Notes under the pieces: generated by a model
The model's database searches: none
Told to the model about the DNA's origin: nothing
What the model saw: the letters and a program-made list of their open reading frames with translations, nothing else
Made by a program: the position numbers and the translations under genes
From: Lachnoclostridium sp. An181
GTDB lineage: Bacteria; Bacillota; Clostridia; Lachnospirales; Lachnospiraceae
Reading direction: 5' to 3'
Length of the DNA stretch: 64,000 bases
NCBI RefSeq assembly: GCF_002160325.1
Contig: NZ_NFKJ01000005.1
Span: forward strand, 62,001-126,000
Shown: positions 26,220 to 35,127 of the stretch, in pieces
Layout: each line of letters begins with the position of its first letter
Position numbering within the stretch: the stretch's first letter is position 1

Positions 26220-26732
26220 TTAAATATAACAATACTCATAGTATGCGCATTTTTTACATTTCTGTTTATTCAGACATTCCGGAATTTTGTCCCATTCCAA
26301 CAGTTCCTCGATTTCCTGCAAATACGCTTGTAATTGTTTTTCTGTTTCCTCTGTCAGCTCTACATACAGCACCTTGCTGTCTTTTTTATTCTTTTCCGCA
26401 AACTCCAGGCGCCCTTTCCGAATGATCCCTTTGGATTTCAGCACACTCAGGTAATAGATCAGCTGCCATTTAGACGCCTCTACATCAGCATCTGACTTTT
26501 TGATTTCTGTGAGATATTCACCGCTGAGCTTATCCAATCTTATATTCTCAATTGCGATTTCCGTATTCTTACTCTCCTGTGCTTTTTGTTCATGAATCGC
26601 CTTGCCGATCTTCACTTCCTCACTGTTGTCTTCCAGGTTCAGTCTGTTTCCAAAAAGATAGCACTGTCTTTTACAATGAAAATAATAATTTACCAATGTC
26701 CCGTTTACTTTCACAATTTCACCGCCTGTCAC
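26220..26732 (-). CDS. cas4: Cas4 nuclease
   Basis: A 170-residue Cas4. Four cysteines of the iron-sulfur cluster are seen: YYFHCKRQCYLF near the start (one) and NKQKCKKCAYYEYCYI at the end (three). The RecB-type core reads GKAIHEQ, then LTEIKKSDADVEASKWQLIYYL. Cas4 trims prespacers and selects PAM-containing ends in type I-B adaptation. It overlaps the cas3 stop by 4 bases and precedes cas1. Confidence 0.93.
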   Translation of the reverse strand: MTGGEIVKVNGTLVNYYFHCKRQCYLFGNRLNLEDNSEEVKIGKAIHEQKAQESKNTEIAIENIRLDKLSGEYLTEIKKSDADVEASKWQLIYYLSVLKSKGIIRKGRLEFAEKNKKDSKVLYVELTEETEKQLQAYLQEIEELLEWDKIPECLNKQKCKKCAYYEYCYI

Positions 26733-29272
26733 AAAAATAATCCAAACTGATTTTCAAAACGATTTCTCTGAAAAACGCCGTTTTCAAAATACTCTTCCCC
26801 TTGTTCTATATAGAAAATATCCCCAATCCGGTCATCACTGTAAAATTCCTTCCATTTATTGACCTGATAGAGGAAATGATTCATTCTTGTTCTGATCTCA
26901 AATAACTTAACCGTCTTTTCCGCGTAGTCCATTTCCTCATTTTGCAACAATTTCACATATTCCTGCCATACTGCTCGTCCGTCCAAAATTTCTCCATTTT
27001 CCTCTTCAATGATACGTGCAAGAAATACAGAAACCAGGTTATTATTATCCGGAATCAGTTCCATTCTCTTTTCCACTTTCGGGAAGTTTAATCCGCCTAC
27101 CTCATCACGGAAAAATTTTTCCAGATTGTCTTCATTTTCTTTTTTTCCCCGCATCCTGATAGCATCCAAGATTTTTCCGTAATACAGGTTAAAATCTTTA
27201 GAAGATAATACTTCTTGCATCTCTTCATTTTGTAAGGTCAACTGTGCATCTGTCCGAAGATCATCATGATAAATGGCTCTTGCATCATCCAACTCAAAGA
27301 AATAAACCGTCCCTTTCTCTTTCCCCGACCTGTTTATTCTCCCCATAAACTGCTCTTCACTGTCTAATTTGGAACAATCCTTATATCCGATATCCATGTC
27401 AATATCCACTCCTGCTTCTACAACCTGCGTTGCGACCAGGATTACACCCTGTTCCTTTTTTACTTTTTGAATAATCTGTTTTCTCTCCTGAATACTGGTA
27501 TCTCCTGTCATCAAAAGGATCTCCACTTCTTCCGCTACAGAAAGGATCTCAAAGAATTCATAGGCATGCGCTTTAGAGATAAACTCAATCAATATATTTC
27601 TGCTGCCATCCTGATTTTCACTTACATGCTCTGCCAGTTCTTCTAATGAGAGGTTTCTCTTCAAAAGACTATAATCTGCCTGAACCCGATTTCTAAAAAT
27701 CGGATGTTCAAAATACTTTTTTCTGTCCAGAATAAGTGGAACCGCGTCTTCTTTATTCTCTGTCAGGACTTCCAGATTCGGCAAGGTTGCTGACATAATT
27801 ATGATTTTGATATTCAAAAGTTGGGCATACCCTTTTAAAAAATGAATGATTTCTCCCCATATTCTGATATTGTAACTTTGAATTTCATCCAACACGATCA
27901 CAGAATTACAGATCTGATGGAATCCGAATAAGTCCTGTTTCTGTTTGCCAAACAATGTCCGGAACAAGCTGACATGTGTGGAGAGAACAATCGGATAATT
28001 CAAAAACTGCCTGTCCAGCAAAATCTTCTCATAATTTTTCTTTTCTTCCTCTCCATAATTCTCCTCGTCGTCTTTCATCTTTACCAGAGAATTCACGACT
28101 GCCACCTTGGACAAGATATCCTCGCGCCCTTCAAACACTGTTTCCATAGAGGACATGTTTTGTTCTACTAAGGTGTTAAATGGATAGATATAGAAAATTT
28201 TATTTATTTTCGGGCATTCTCTGACCAGCTTTAAACTTAGATTCATCGCAGTATTGCTTTTCCCGCTCCCCGTCGGAGCTTCCAGGTAAAAAACTGCATT
28301 TTCTTTTTTTTCCTCCAGCACCCGCTCTGCCTCCAGAAATAATTCAGTCCTTAAAGGATTGATTTTCTGTTTCTGCAATTCTTTCTGATCCATTGGATAA
28401 CATTCTTTTTCGTATTTTCGGATGGATTGCTGAACCTCTGTTTTTTCGTATACATCATATATTTCATTCCAGTCGCACTCATTCCCGAAATTTTGGATTT
28501 CTGTTCCGTTCATAAATTCCGAAGTCGCATAGTAATCCGCGGCCGTGAGCAGGGAATACAAAAGTCTGGTATACGCATACAAAATCACTTGTTTTTCGGA
28601 AGGAAGTTCGCTCGTCTTTAACTTTTTTCTTATGGAAAGCTTTCCTTCCTCATCGGTTGTGTTTAGCCTCCACATTTTCAGCCATTCCACTACATCCGCA
28701 CCAACGCCTGCAGGCTCCCCGTCATCTTCATATTCATAACTTATCAAATAGTCCCGGAATTTTTCCATTGCACTGTGATGTCTGGCAATCAGAAAGGAAT
28801 GCACATACACCAAATCTTTCAGTTGTTTTCTGATCTTTGCGTCTTCCACCACCATGATACGTTTCAAAAAGTAATCCATATAGATTGTTGCAGAAATCAA
28901 TGAATGTTTACTGCCAACATTTCCCCCTGGCTGCAACTCTTTTTTCCACACATGCGCCATCTTTTTCCACTGATAGAGTGGATTTATTTTCCCAACGTCG
29001 TGAAATGTCACAACATTTGCCGCCATCTCTTCATATATAAAGGTCACTTGTTGTTCTTCCGTCTCCAGATACCTCTCCTGGAACCTTTCAAAAACATCAT
29101 ACAACTCTTTCTTTTCCATAAGCATCAGAAAATATTTTTGACTAAGCGCTGTATGCTCCAGCAAAGTTTCTCTTTTTTCTCCTCCCCCTTCTTCTTTTCT
29201 ATGCGCATAACAATCCAAAACAAGTGATTCTATCTCTTCCAAGTTCAAAAATTTCTCTTTCCAGTTTCTCAT
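26729..29272 (-). CDS. cas3: Cas3 HD nuclease-helicase
   Basis: About 847 residues. The HD nuclease domain comes first (LEHTALSQ at 39, the HD pair at 91-92 in FHDVGKINPLYQW, KHSLISA at 122, RHHS at 164). The superfamily 2 helicase has Walker A EAPTGSGKS (331-339), DEIQ (462-465), SAT (494-496) and the C-terminal QVVEAGVDIDMD / QFMGRINRSGK motifs. Cas3 is recruited by Cascade to unwind and degrade target DNA. I chose the ATG at 29272 because of GGAGGAATTT. A terminator hairpin separates it from cas5, unlike the tight coupling elsewhere in the operon. Confidence 0.96.
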   Translation of the reverse strand: MRNWKEKFLNLEEIESLVLDCYAHRKEEGGGEKRETLLEHTALSQKYFLMLMEKKELYDVFERFQERYLETEEQQVTFIYEEMAANVVTFHDVGKINPLYQWKKMAHVWKKELQPGGNVGSKHSLISATIYMDYFLKRIMVVEDAKIRKQLKDLVYVHSFLIARHHSAMEKFRDYLISYEYEDDGEPAGVGADVVEWLKMWRLNTTDEEGKLSIRKKLKTSELPSEKQVILYAYTRLLYSLLTAADYYATSEFMNGTEIQNFGNECDWNEIYDVYEKTEVQQSIRKYEKECYPMDQKELQKQKINPLRTELFLEAERVLEEKKENAVFYLEAPTGSGKSNTAMNLSLKLVRECPKINKIFYIYPFNTLVEQNMSSMETVFEGREDILSKVAVVNSLVKMKDDEENYGEEEKKNYEKILLDRQFLNYPIVLSTHVSLFRTLFGKQKQDLFGFHQICNSVIVLDEIQSYNIRIWGEIIHFLKGYAQLLNIKIIIMSATLPNLEVLTENKEDAVPLILDRKKYFEHPIFRNRVQADYSLLKRNLSLEELAEHVSENQDGSRNILIEFISKAHAYEFFEILSVAEEVEILLMTGDTSIQERKQIIQKVKKEQGVILVATQVVEAGVDIDMDIGYKDCSKLDSEEQFMGRINRSGKEKGTVYFFELDDARAIYHDDLRTDAQLTLQNEEMQEVLSSKDFNLYYGKILDAIRMRGKKENEDNLEKFFRDEVGGLNFPKVEKRMELIPDNNNLVSVFLARIIEEENGEILDGRAVWQEYVKLLQNEEMDYAEKTVKLFEIRTRMNHFLYQVNKWKEFYSDDRIGDIFYIEQGEEYFENGVFQRNRFENQFGLFL

Positions 29273-29288
29273 AAATTCCTCCAATTGC

Positions 29289-29320
29289 AAAAAGCCCCGC
29301 AAAAAGAACGGGGCTTTTTT
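29289..29320 (-). terminator. Terminator-like hairpin between cas5 and cas3
   Basis: Stem AAGCCCCG/CGGGGCTT with a 9-base loop, flanked by A and T runs so it can work in both directions. It begins directly after the cas5 stop and ends 17 bases before the cas3 start. It may limit readthrough from the Cascade genes into cas3-cas4-cas1-cas2. Confidence 0.75.
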
Positions 29321-29321
29321 A

Positions 29322-30080
29322 TCAATAAAAAATTAAAGTTTTATCCGCCGTTCTGTACACGGCAGCATCTTGAATATGCAGTTTAAAATCTGTGAATTGA
29401 AAAGTTTCATAAATATAGAGATTTGTATATGCATCCAGCCCTGCAGGCAATGTCTCTTCATATTTAAATCCATCCAGTTCCTCATCTTCATCGTCATCCG
29501 GCAATACGATTTTCGCCGCTCGTTTTGGAAAAAGACAAGACAGATGAATTTCCGGTTCTTCATTTTTTTTAAGCTCCACAATTGCTGCCTTAGTAATATC
29601 AGCCATGTGATCATTTTTGCCCAAATACGGTATATAGATGCATCTCCGGTTTCTCACAAACTCTGCAAGCTTTTCTGCACCTTCGCAATCCAGAAGTACG
29701 TAAATCTCCCACTTGGGATTTTCCAGCCACTGCTCTTTTACAATCAGATTTCCACCCTGTTCCTGAGAAGCATATCCTACAGAATTGTTGAAATACTGCA
29801 CTTTCTTGGAAATATATCCTTTTTTATTTTTGGGGACAACAGAAACTTTTATCTCTTTGAGTTTCTCATAGAATTCCGGGAATTCTTCTGTTATGGCAGC
29901 TTTTTTCCCTTTGCTTTTCCACTCTTTCTGGCTATATCCCGAGTATCCCAAAATAGCTCCAAACACTCCAAGAAGTGCAACTTTATGGATCTGTCCGAAT
30001 GTAAAATAATAATAGCTGTTTACCTCAGGCTTTTTAAAGAACGCATTTCTTCCGCTCAGTGTAAACTTCAGCGCCCTCAT
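29322..30080 (-). CDS. cas5: Cas5 of type I-B Cascade
   Basis: A 252-residue Cas5 of the Hmari/I-B group: MRALKFTLSGRNAFFKKPEVNSYYYFTFGQIHKVALLGVFGAILGYSG, with the RAMP fold and the HKVALLG(V/I)xGAIxG region. Cas5 binds the 5' handle of the crRNA and caps the Cas7 filament next to Cas8. It is encoded 3 bases after cas7. Confidence 0.93.
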   Translation of the reverse strand: MRALKFTLSGRNAFFKKPEVNSYYYFTFGQIHKVALLGVFGAILGYSGYSQKEWKSKGKKAAITEEFPEFYEKLKEIKVSVVPKNKKGYISKKVQYFNNSVGYASQEQGGNLIVKEQWLENPKWEIYVLLDCEGAEKLAEFVRNRRCIYIPYLGKNDHMADITKAAIVELKKNEEPEIHLSCLFPKRAAKIVLPDDDEDEELDGFKYEETLPAGLDAYTNLYIYETFQFTDFKLHIQDAAVYRTADKTLIFY

Positions 30081-30083
30081 AGG

Positions 30084-31025
30084 CTACACCTCTTTTTGCG
30101 TAATAATATTAAAATACTTTGCCTGTTTTACATAAGAATTCAGTTTTGTTGTATACGGATTATAGTAAATCTCTATATTACGAATCTTATCCTGCAGTTC
30201 ATCCAGGAAAAATCCTTCACAGCCAATGGTAATCAGATTTTTTTCCTCACCTTTTTCAAATGTAATGTACTCAGACAAATTTGGAAGGTACAAATCTTCT
30301 TCTGTTTCTACAAACATTGCAAATTCATTTTCGCATCCTTCCTTTGCATTTGTGGCAAAAGCAGTTGCAGACACAAGGGCTGTCCTCTTAAAATTCTGAT
30401 AATCTTCTTCCGTATAACCTTCCGTAACTCCCAGTTTTTCCAGTTCTTTGTATGCAAGTGGATTGATGACAAACGGATAAAAATAATGTGCCTCATTGCT
30501 TGTAATCTTTGTTCCAAGCGTAGAGTTTTTTGCCTCTCCTTTTTCTTTATCATCTTTTGTCCCATCTCTGAACGGGGAAAGAATCTGCTGCTCTTCAGCA
30601 GTTGTTCCTTCATATTTATTGAATCCCTGTCCAAACTGCACAGCTCCTGTGATTGATATATTGCTACCGCTCTCCGCAAAGGTCGCGCCAAAGTTTTTTA
30701 CATCCACAGCTGACATAAGATTTTTCAGAACTTCTCTTGCATCCGCTTTCTTTGACAAATCGTCCACCGCAAATAAAGCCTCATAACGGTCTTTCAATGT
30801 ACATGGGATCAATTTCCCATCATCTTTTTCCGAGAATTTCATGGATTTGATATATAAAACCTTTTTTCCTTCGTTGTCCCACATTTTTTTCATCGGATAT
30901 TTCAGAGCCTTATCGCTGCCAAACACGGTACCGTCTGAAATTGTTTTCGGAAATCCCGTAAAATCAGCATTCCAGTTCGCCATAATTGAAGATATTCCAA
31001 GTACACCATATACTCTTTTATTCAT
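30084..31025 (-). CDS. cas7: Cas7 (Csh2-type) backbone of type I-B Cascade
   Basis: A 313-residue Cas7: RVYGVLGISSIMANWNADFTGFPKTISDGTVFGSDKALKYPMKKMW, the start typical of Csh2/Cas7 in I-B. Further conserved segments are FGATFAESGSNISITGAVQFGQGFNKYEGT and SNEAHYFYPFVINPL. Cas7 forms the helical backbone along the crRNA spacer. It overlaps cas8b by 8 bases, so translation is coupled. Confidence 0.95.
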   Translation of the reverse strand: MNKRVYGVLGISSIMANWNADFTGFPKTISDGTVFGSDKALKYPMKKMWDNEGKKVLYIKSMKFSEKDDGKLIPCTLKDRYEALFAVDDLSKKADAREVLKNLMSAVDVKNFGATFAESGSNISITGAVQFGQGFNKYEGTTAEEQQILSPFRDGTKDDKEKGEAKNSTLGTKITSNEAHYFYPFVINPLAYKELEKLGVTEGYTEEDYQNFKRTALVSATAFATNAKEGCENEFAMFVETEEDLYLPNLSEYITFEKGEEKNLITIGCEGFFLDELQDKIRNIEIYYNPYTTKLNSYVKQAKYFNIITQKEV

Positions 31026-32766
31026 TTACACTTTCCTCCTTGTTGGATTCATAAATCAGGTTATCTGCAATATAACCGGCTACCATGACATCCTGCCTCA
31101 TCTTTCCTTCCGGACGATAATTAAACACCAGATAATAAAGGTTATTAAATCGTGAGCCGTTTTCCTGAATTCTGTAATTATATTTCATAAAGAACTCTAA
31201 AAGTTTTTCTTTTAACCTCTCATCACGTTTAAGATTAAAAAATGGATTTGCCAAAGAATGCATCTTGTCCTTTGCCTTATTTAGAGAAATAAAATATCTG
31301 AGCAGCTGCCCTGCCGCAAAATAGTATTCCTCATCACTTTCAATGGCACTGTTCCCTTTCTGTCTTATCTTGTTCCGCAATTTTTCTATGATCTCCTGGT
31401 ACAATACCGCCATCTTTTTTTCACCTCCAAAATATTCCTTCAGAGAAATCTTCAGATTCCACTGTTTTTGTGCTTTTGAAACAGAATTATTTTTGATCCA
31501 ATGCAGCATAAGATTTTTGCATACCTGATCCAAAACAGCTGCAATCTGGTCCTCTTTGCCCTTATACAGCCATGCAAAAATACTCTCCCTTGCAAACATC
31601 AAGTTTCGTGCAATTTCTCCTTCCACCGCCAATTCATCCGCCGGTGTAAAATAGTTGGAAATCAACCAGTTGGAAAACAGCACCTCATTGAGCATCCCCT
31701 GCAATTCTCCGACATTTCTGTAATCCTTATAAATTTCATCCGGATCAGGAGTCTGCAGAATATTCTGATACGAAAACTTTTTCTTCAATCGAAACCGATA
31801 ATCCACTACGGAGTCTTGATGATGAATTTCCAGCTCTTTTCCTTTTTTTATCTGGAGAAAGAATCCGGTAAAATTTTGCTTGATCATATCATCTTTTCCA
31901 CAAGGCCAGATCTTTCCGGACTCTGCATCAAAAAATACGTTTGTCTTTCCTGCTGCCGCCTTACTCATCAGATAATCAAAAAACTTCTTCTGCAGCAATG
32001 CCTCATTGGAGGAAATCAAATACGGAACAATCAACTTTCTGCTTTTATGTTCCAAAAACGGTTTCTTGGAATTCATCCCCATATTGTCATTTGGCAGTCC
32101 AAAAATCTCTCCGTCAATTTTTATGTTATAATCATTTTTATTGAAAATCTTTGTGACCAGATACCTGTTATTCTCTCTGATGTAAATATTGTCATCATCT
32201 TCAAAAAAGATTTTCAAATATCCTTTTCCACTCAGTTTCACTCCAAGTTCTTCCAAAGAAAAAATATGCTCCAAAATCCACTTTTTATTGCTCAAAAGCT
32301 TTTCCTGATCTACTTCTCCGACTTTTTTTGCAATGTAATCGTACATCTCCCTGTCTTTCGGTTTTATATATTTTTCCCTTGGATTTTCCAGCACGTGATA
32401 ATACCGCTCAATTGCCTCGTCATTCAATTTTCCATTCTGAAAACTCTCCTGTTTCACCCAAAACGAAAGGTAATTATTTGAATGAATTACTTTCTTTGGA
32501 TCCTGGGGCTTGTCCATACTGACAAGCTGGCTGTAATAATCCAGAAAGCAGATCCTCGCATAATTCAACGGCTCATTTTCAAGCTTTCTGGTTTTTTTGT
32601 TCATTTTAATCTCAGCCTGACTCTGAATCTTCCCGTCTCTGTCGACAATCAAATACAATCCATCAGAGGGGATATAATTGTCCAGCACCAGCTGATCCGG
32701 ATTCCCGGTTCGCTCCCCGACTCTTTTTAATTCCTTTTCAAATATTTCCAGACAATCTTTTAACAC
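31018..32766 (-). CDS. cas8b: Cas8b (Csh1-type) large subunit
   Basis: 582 residues, Csh1/TM1802-like: MLKDCLEIFEKELKRVGERTGNPDQLVLDNYIPSDGLYLIVD and LNYARICFLDYYSQLVSMDKPQDPKKVIHSNNYLSFWVK. Cas8b recognises the PAM and, by its C-terminal helical part (or an internal product), supplies the small-subunit function. The start is a GTG at 32766 behind AGGAGGTGAA. A metal-binding CxxC pair is not obvious. It follows cas6 by about 30 bases. Confidence 0.9.
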   Translation of the reverse strand: MLKDCLEIFEKELKRVGERTGNPDQLVLDNYIPSDGLYLIVDRDGKIQSQAEIKMNKKTRKLENEPLNYARICFLDYYSQLVSMDKPQDPKKVIHSNNYLSFWVKQESFQNGKLNDEAIERYYHVLENPREKYIKPKDREMYDYIAKKVGEVDQEKLLSNKKWILEHIFSLEELGVKLSGKGYLKIFFEDDDNIYIRENNRYLVTKIFNKNDYNIKIDGEIFGLPNDNMGMNSKKPFLEHKSRKLIVPYLISSNEALLQKKFFDYLMSKAAAGKTNVFFDAESGKIWPCGKDDMIKQNFTGFFLQIKKGKELEIHHQDSVVDYRFRLKKKFSYQNILQTPDPDEIYKDYRNVGELQGMLNEVLFSNWLISNYFTPADELAVEGEIARNLMFARESIFAWLYKGKEDQIAAVLDQVCKNLMLHWIKNNSVSKAQKQWNLKISLKEYFGGEKKMAVLYQEIIEKLRNKIRQKGNSAIESDEEYYFAAGQLLRYFISLNKAKDKMHSLANPFFNLKRDERLKEKLLEFFMKYNYRIQENGSRFNNLYYLVFNYRPEGKMRQDVMVAGYIADNLIYESNKEESVNE

Positions 32767-32798
32767 ATATTCACCTCCTCATATTTTTCATCTGCACA

Positions 32799-33506
32799 TT
32801 AAATCCATCGAAAATTGCAGTATCCATATCCTCTGCTGTTCATCTCTCCAATCCCGGTCCCCAGCAAAAAATAGGCCAATTCCTGCGCCATCTCATTGTC
32901 TGCAATCTGCAAATTCAATTTGTCACCCAAAAGCCGGATTTCTTTATACTCCACTCCAATTGGTTTCTTATTCATAAACCGGATTCCAGTATACAATTGA
33001 AAATCTTCTTCAATCCTCTCTTCGATATATGCCTGATATTTTTTCACTGCATTTTCAAATAATCTTCTCTCATACTCTTCCAGCTCCATGGTATTTCTCC
33101 AATATCCGCCATCCGATTTCATAATTACCGGGAGCAAACTGTAAATCTCCCCGATTATTTTTTTCGGGACTATTCGAATTTCCGCAGTCAATCCCTTCAT
33201 TTTCGGAGTGATATGGTCCTTTAAAACCTTCAAAAAGTACTCTGCGAGTTTTGCATCTACCGTCCGCAAAGTTACGGTATAAATGTGATCAGCCTGGTAC
33301 ACCCCATTGGTCTCCAATGGATAGAACCCGGAAAAACAATACTGTTTAAATTGATTTTGGTTGTGGAGTTCAAGCAGATCCTCGCGCTTTGCAAGTGAAG
33401 AGTCAATGAAACCAGCTATCGTACGCATGGTTTGAGGATATGGTATGTCTTGCAAAATGTAGGTTTTGATCTTTAATTCATAGACTTTTGTTTTTGTTTG
33501 TTGCAT
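32799..33506 (-). CDS. cas6: Cas6 crRNA-processing endoribonuclease
   Basis: A 235-residue RAMP protein: MQQTKTKVYELKIKTYILQDIPYPQTMRTIAGFID at the start and the C-terminal glycine-rich loop GTGIGEMNSRGYGYCNFRW characteristic of Cas6. Cas6 cuts within the repeat and leaves an 8-base ATTGAAAC handle. It is the only Cas6 in the window and heads the type I-B operon, so it very likely also processes array 2 for the type III-B complex. Confidence 0.92.
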   Translation of the reverse strand: MQQTKTKVYELKIKTYILQDIPYPQTMRTIAGFIDSSLAKREDLLELHNQNQFKQYCFSGFYPLETNGVYQADHIYTVTLRTVDAKLAEYFLKVLKDHITPKMKGLTAEIRIVPKKIIGEIYSLLPVIMKSDGGYWRNTMELEEYERRLFENAVKKYQAYIEERIEEDFQLYTGIRFMNKKPIGVEYKEIRLLGDKLNLQIADNEMAQELAYFLLGTGIGEMNSRGYGYCNFRWI

Positions 33507-33597
33507 TTTGTTACCTCTTTGTTGATTTTAAATGCGGTTTATCTGTTCTTTATAATTGCAGTTGTTGGCAATAGGGATGATCGTACGGTTTGTCTTA

Positions 33598-33750
33598 AAC
33601 ATCAAAGGGGATAGTTATTGTTTATCTAATAAATCTTCCCGCAGCAGTTGCCGCATACTCATTTCAATACAGCTAATGTTGTTGTTTATCCCAGTCTGCG
33701 CATATGCTTGTCCAGTCTTCAACCGCGTTTCAATGCATCCCATGTTGTTT
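33598..33750 (-). CRISPR. Decayed CRISPR mini-array upstream of cas6
   Basis: Three degenerate repeats: a half repeat ending GTTATTGTTTATC (to 33627), a near-complete one at 33661-33690 with three mismatches, and a truncated one at 33727-33750 (GTTTCAATGCATCCCATGTT). The intervening segments are 33 and 36 bases, the normal spacer length. The repeat type is that of array 1. No leader is visible, so it is probably dead. Confidence 0.75.
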
Positions 33751-33787
33751 CCAAGCGTTTTCCAATTAAAGTTATATTCGATAAATC

Positions 33788-34018
33788 TTATATTTCTGCT
33801 TGAACAATACGTCCAAAATTTATCTCATCTTTAAAAAGATCATACACATATTCTGAACTTTCCAAATATAAACCGGTTTCTTTATCTTGAAGTTTCTCAA
33901 AGACTTTTGAGTTATAAAACTTGTTCATAGCCTCATCATATTCTATATTATGATCTGAAGAAAACATATCAACAATATCCTGAACTATATATTCAATCAA
34001 CTGTTCCTGCTTACCCAT
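33788..34018 (-). CDS. Small antitoxin-like protein, DUF3791-related
   Basis: 76 residues with IEYDEAMNKFYNSKVFEKLQDKETGLYLESSEYVYDLFKDE. The same motif (FEEATMKFYKSETYKTLQNTENGLWAESAEYIADRYFEDI) occurs in the paralogue at 36786-37031, so the two flank array 2. It starts 1 base after the DUF3990 stop, as third gene of the cassette DUF3791-DUF3990-this gene. An immunity or antitoxin role is inferred from context. Confidence 0.6.
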   Translation of the reverse strand: MGKQEQLIEYIVQDIVDMFSSDHNIEYDEAMNKFYNSKVFEKLQDKETGLYLESSEYVYDLFKDEINFGRIVQAEI

Positions 34019-34019
34019 A

Positions 34020-34523
34020 TTAATTTCCTACCTTTCGCAAAAGTTTTATACTTTTTTCTGTATGAAAAGAATACTGCGATGATGTCTTCTTATATATCAT
34101 TCCTTTCAATAAGGTTTCAAAATCAATAATTTCATTTTCATACTGACGAAACAATAATGCCATATTATCATCGGCAACAGGTCCGATAACAATATCATAT
34201 TTATTATCCTTATTGCATAAGACATCTTTCACATTTGTAAATGTACGCTTTCTATTATGCATGACAAATTTTGCCCATTCTTCCGTTGTTTCTAAACCAA
34301 AATCTTTAATCTTGATAGTTTCTATTCTTCTAAAATCATCTTGTATTTCAAAAGTATTTACAACAGGGGAACCACCATAAATCTTTGACACCCTTACAGC
34401 CATTTTTTCTGCCTGTTCTTCTATGTCTGTCAGATAAAATCCTTTCCCAAAATCTTTATATGGTCTGCACATTGCCAAATTTATACTATCAATTACAATG
34501 TTGCTACCATGATATAATCTCAT
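34020..34523 (-). CDS. DUF3990 protein, ADP-ribosyltransferase-like toxin candidate
   Basis: About 167 residues. MRLYHGSNIVIDSINLAMCRPYKDFGKGFYLTDIEEQAEKMA contains the YHGS and GKGFYLT motifs of DUF3990, related to the ADP-ribosyltransferase fold (the YHG..., G.GFY.T core binds NAD). DUF3990 genes are usually sandwiched between small DUF3791 genes and behave as candidate toxins. The start at 34523 has GGAGG upstream; it overlaps the upstream gene by 4 bases. It lies between cas6 and array 2. Confidence 0.72.
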   Translation of the reverse strand: MRLYHGSNIVIDSINLAMCRPYKDFGKGFYLTDIEEQAEKMAVRVSKIYGGSPVVNTFEIQDDFRRIETIKIKDFGLETTEEWAKFVMHNRKRTFTNVKDVLCNKDNKYDIVIGPVADDNMALLFRQYENEIIDFETLLKGMIYKKTSSQYSFHTEKSIKLLRKVGN

Positions 34524-34738
34524 AACATACCTCCATTTTTCCGGCACAATATCCCCAAGTCTTCTATTATTGTTTCAAAATCTAAAGTATGCTCAACTTC
34601 ATAGTTTTCTTTTATAAACGCAATACCTTTAAATTGAAAAAGATAACGAAATGCTTCTTGTATACTGAGATTATGGTGTTGTGCAAATTCGTTTACACAT
34701 GCAACAGTAAAACCTATTTTCTTTTTCTTTTCACTCAT
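34520..34738 (-). CDS. DUF3791 small protein, antitoxin candidate
   Basis: 72 residues: MSEKKKKIGFTVACVNEFAQHHNLSIQEAFRYLFQFKGIAFIKENYEVEHTLDFETIIEDL, which matches DUF3791 (FxVxCIexya..h..s...ay..l...gg..fl...Y...H). AAAAGGAGGT precedes the ATG at 34738. It is translationally coupled to the DUF3990 gene by an ATG-stop overlap. Confidence 0.72.
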   Translation of the reverse strand: MSEKKKKIGFTVACVNEFAQHHNLSIQEAFRYLFQFKGIAFIKENYEVEHTLDFETIIEDLGILCRKNGGML

Positions 34739-34866
34739 CCAAAACCTCCTTTTCTTTAACAAACGATTGTTTACATCGTAAGCTCTCCATTTTTCTCTTA
34801 CCAATTCTCTTTATATAATTCTTAATTTCTATGTTTTTACTTCACTTTCAAATTCATACCACTTCT

Positions 34867-35055
34867 TTAAACAAACATATTTTGCAACATAAACTTCTTA
34901 GTTTTCTGCACTTCTTTGTACTTACGCTGGTGAAGGGTGATACGGTGGTCGAGACTTTCAAAATATTTTGCAATCTTTTTTGTTCATCTAATTTAGGAAA
35001 CATCGTTTCTATATTTTTCATAATACAAATTTGTTATATTTGCACCTTCAACTCT
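34867..35055 (-). pseudogene. hsdS: C-terminal relic of a type I restriction specificity gene
   Basis: On the minus strand the sequence reads AKYFESLDHRITLHQRKYKE followed by VQKTKKFMLQNMFV and a stop, the classical C-terminal helix and tail of HsdS subunits. Just upstream, in another frame, PKLDEQKRL gives the preceding HsdS linker. The rest of the gene is missing. It is a remnant of a restriction system lost from the defence island. Confidence 0.65.
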
Positions 35056-35127
35056 CATTGCAAATTCTTTGTACAATGTTACATTGAACATAGTCGCTGT
35101 AAATAGAGGATTATTATCTTTATTAAA

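Noticed and set aside
29370-30656. 428-residue plus-strand frame opposite cas5 and cas7
   Set aside because: Cysteine/phenylalanine/isoleucine-rich antisense frame without motif; the cas genes on the minus strand are certain.
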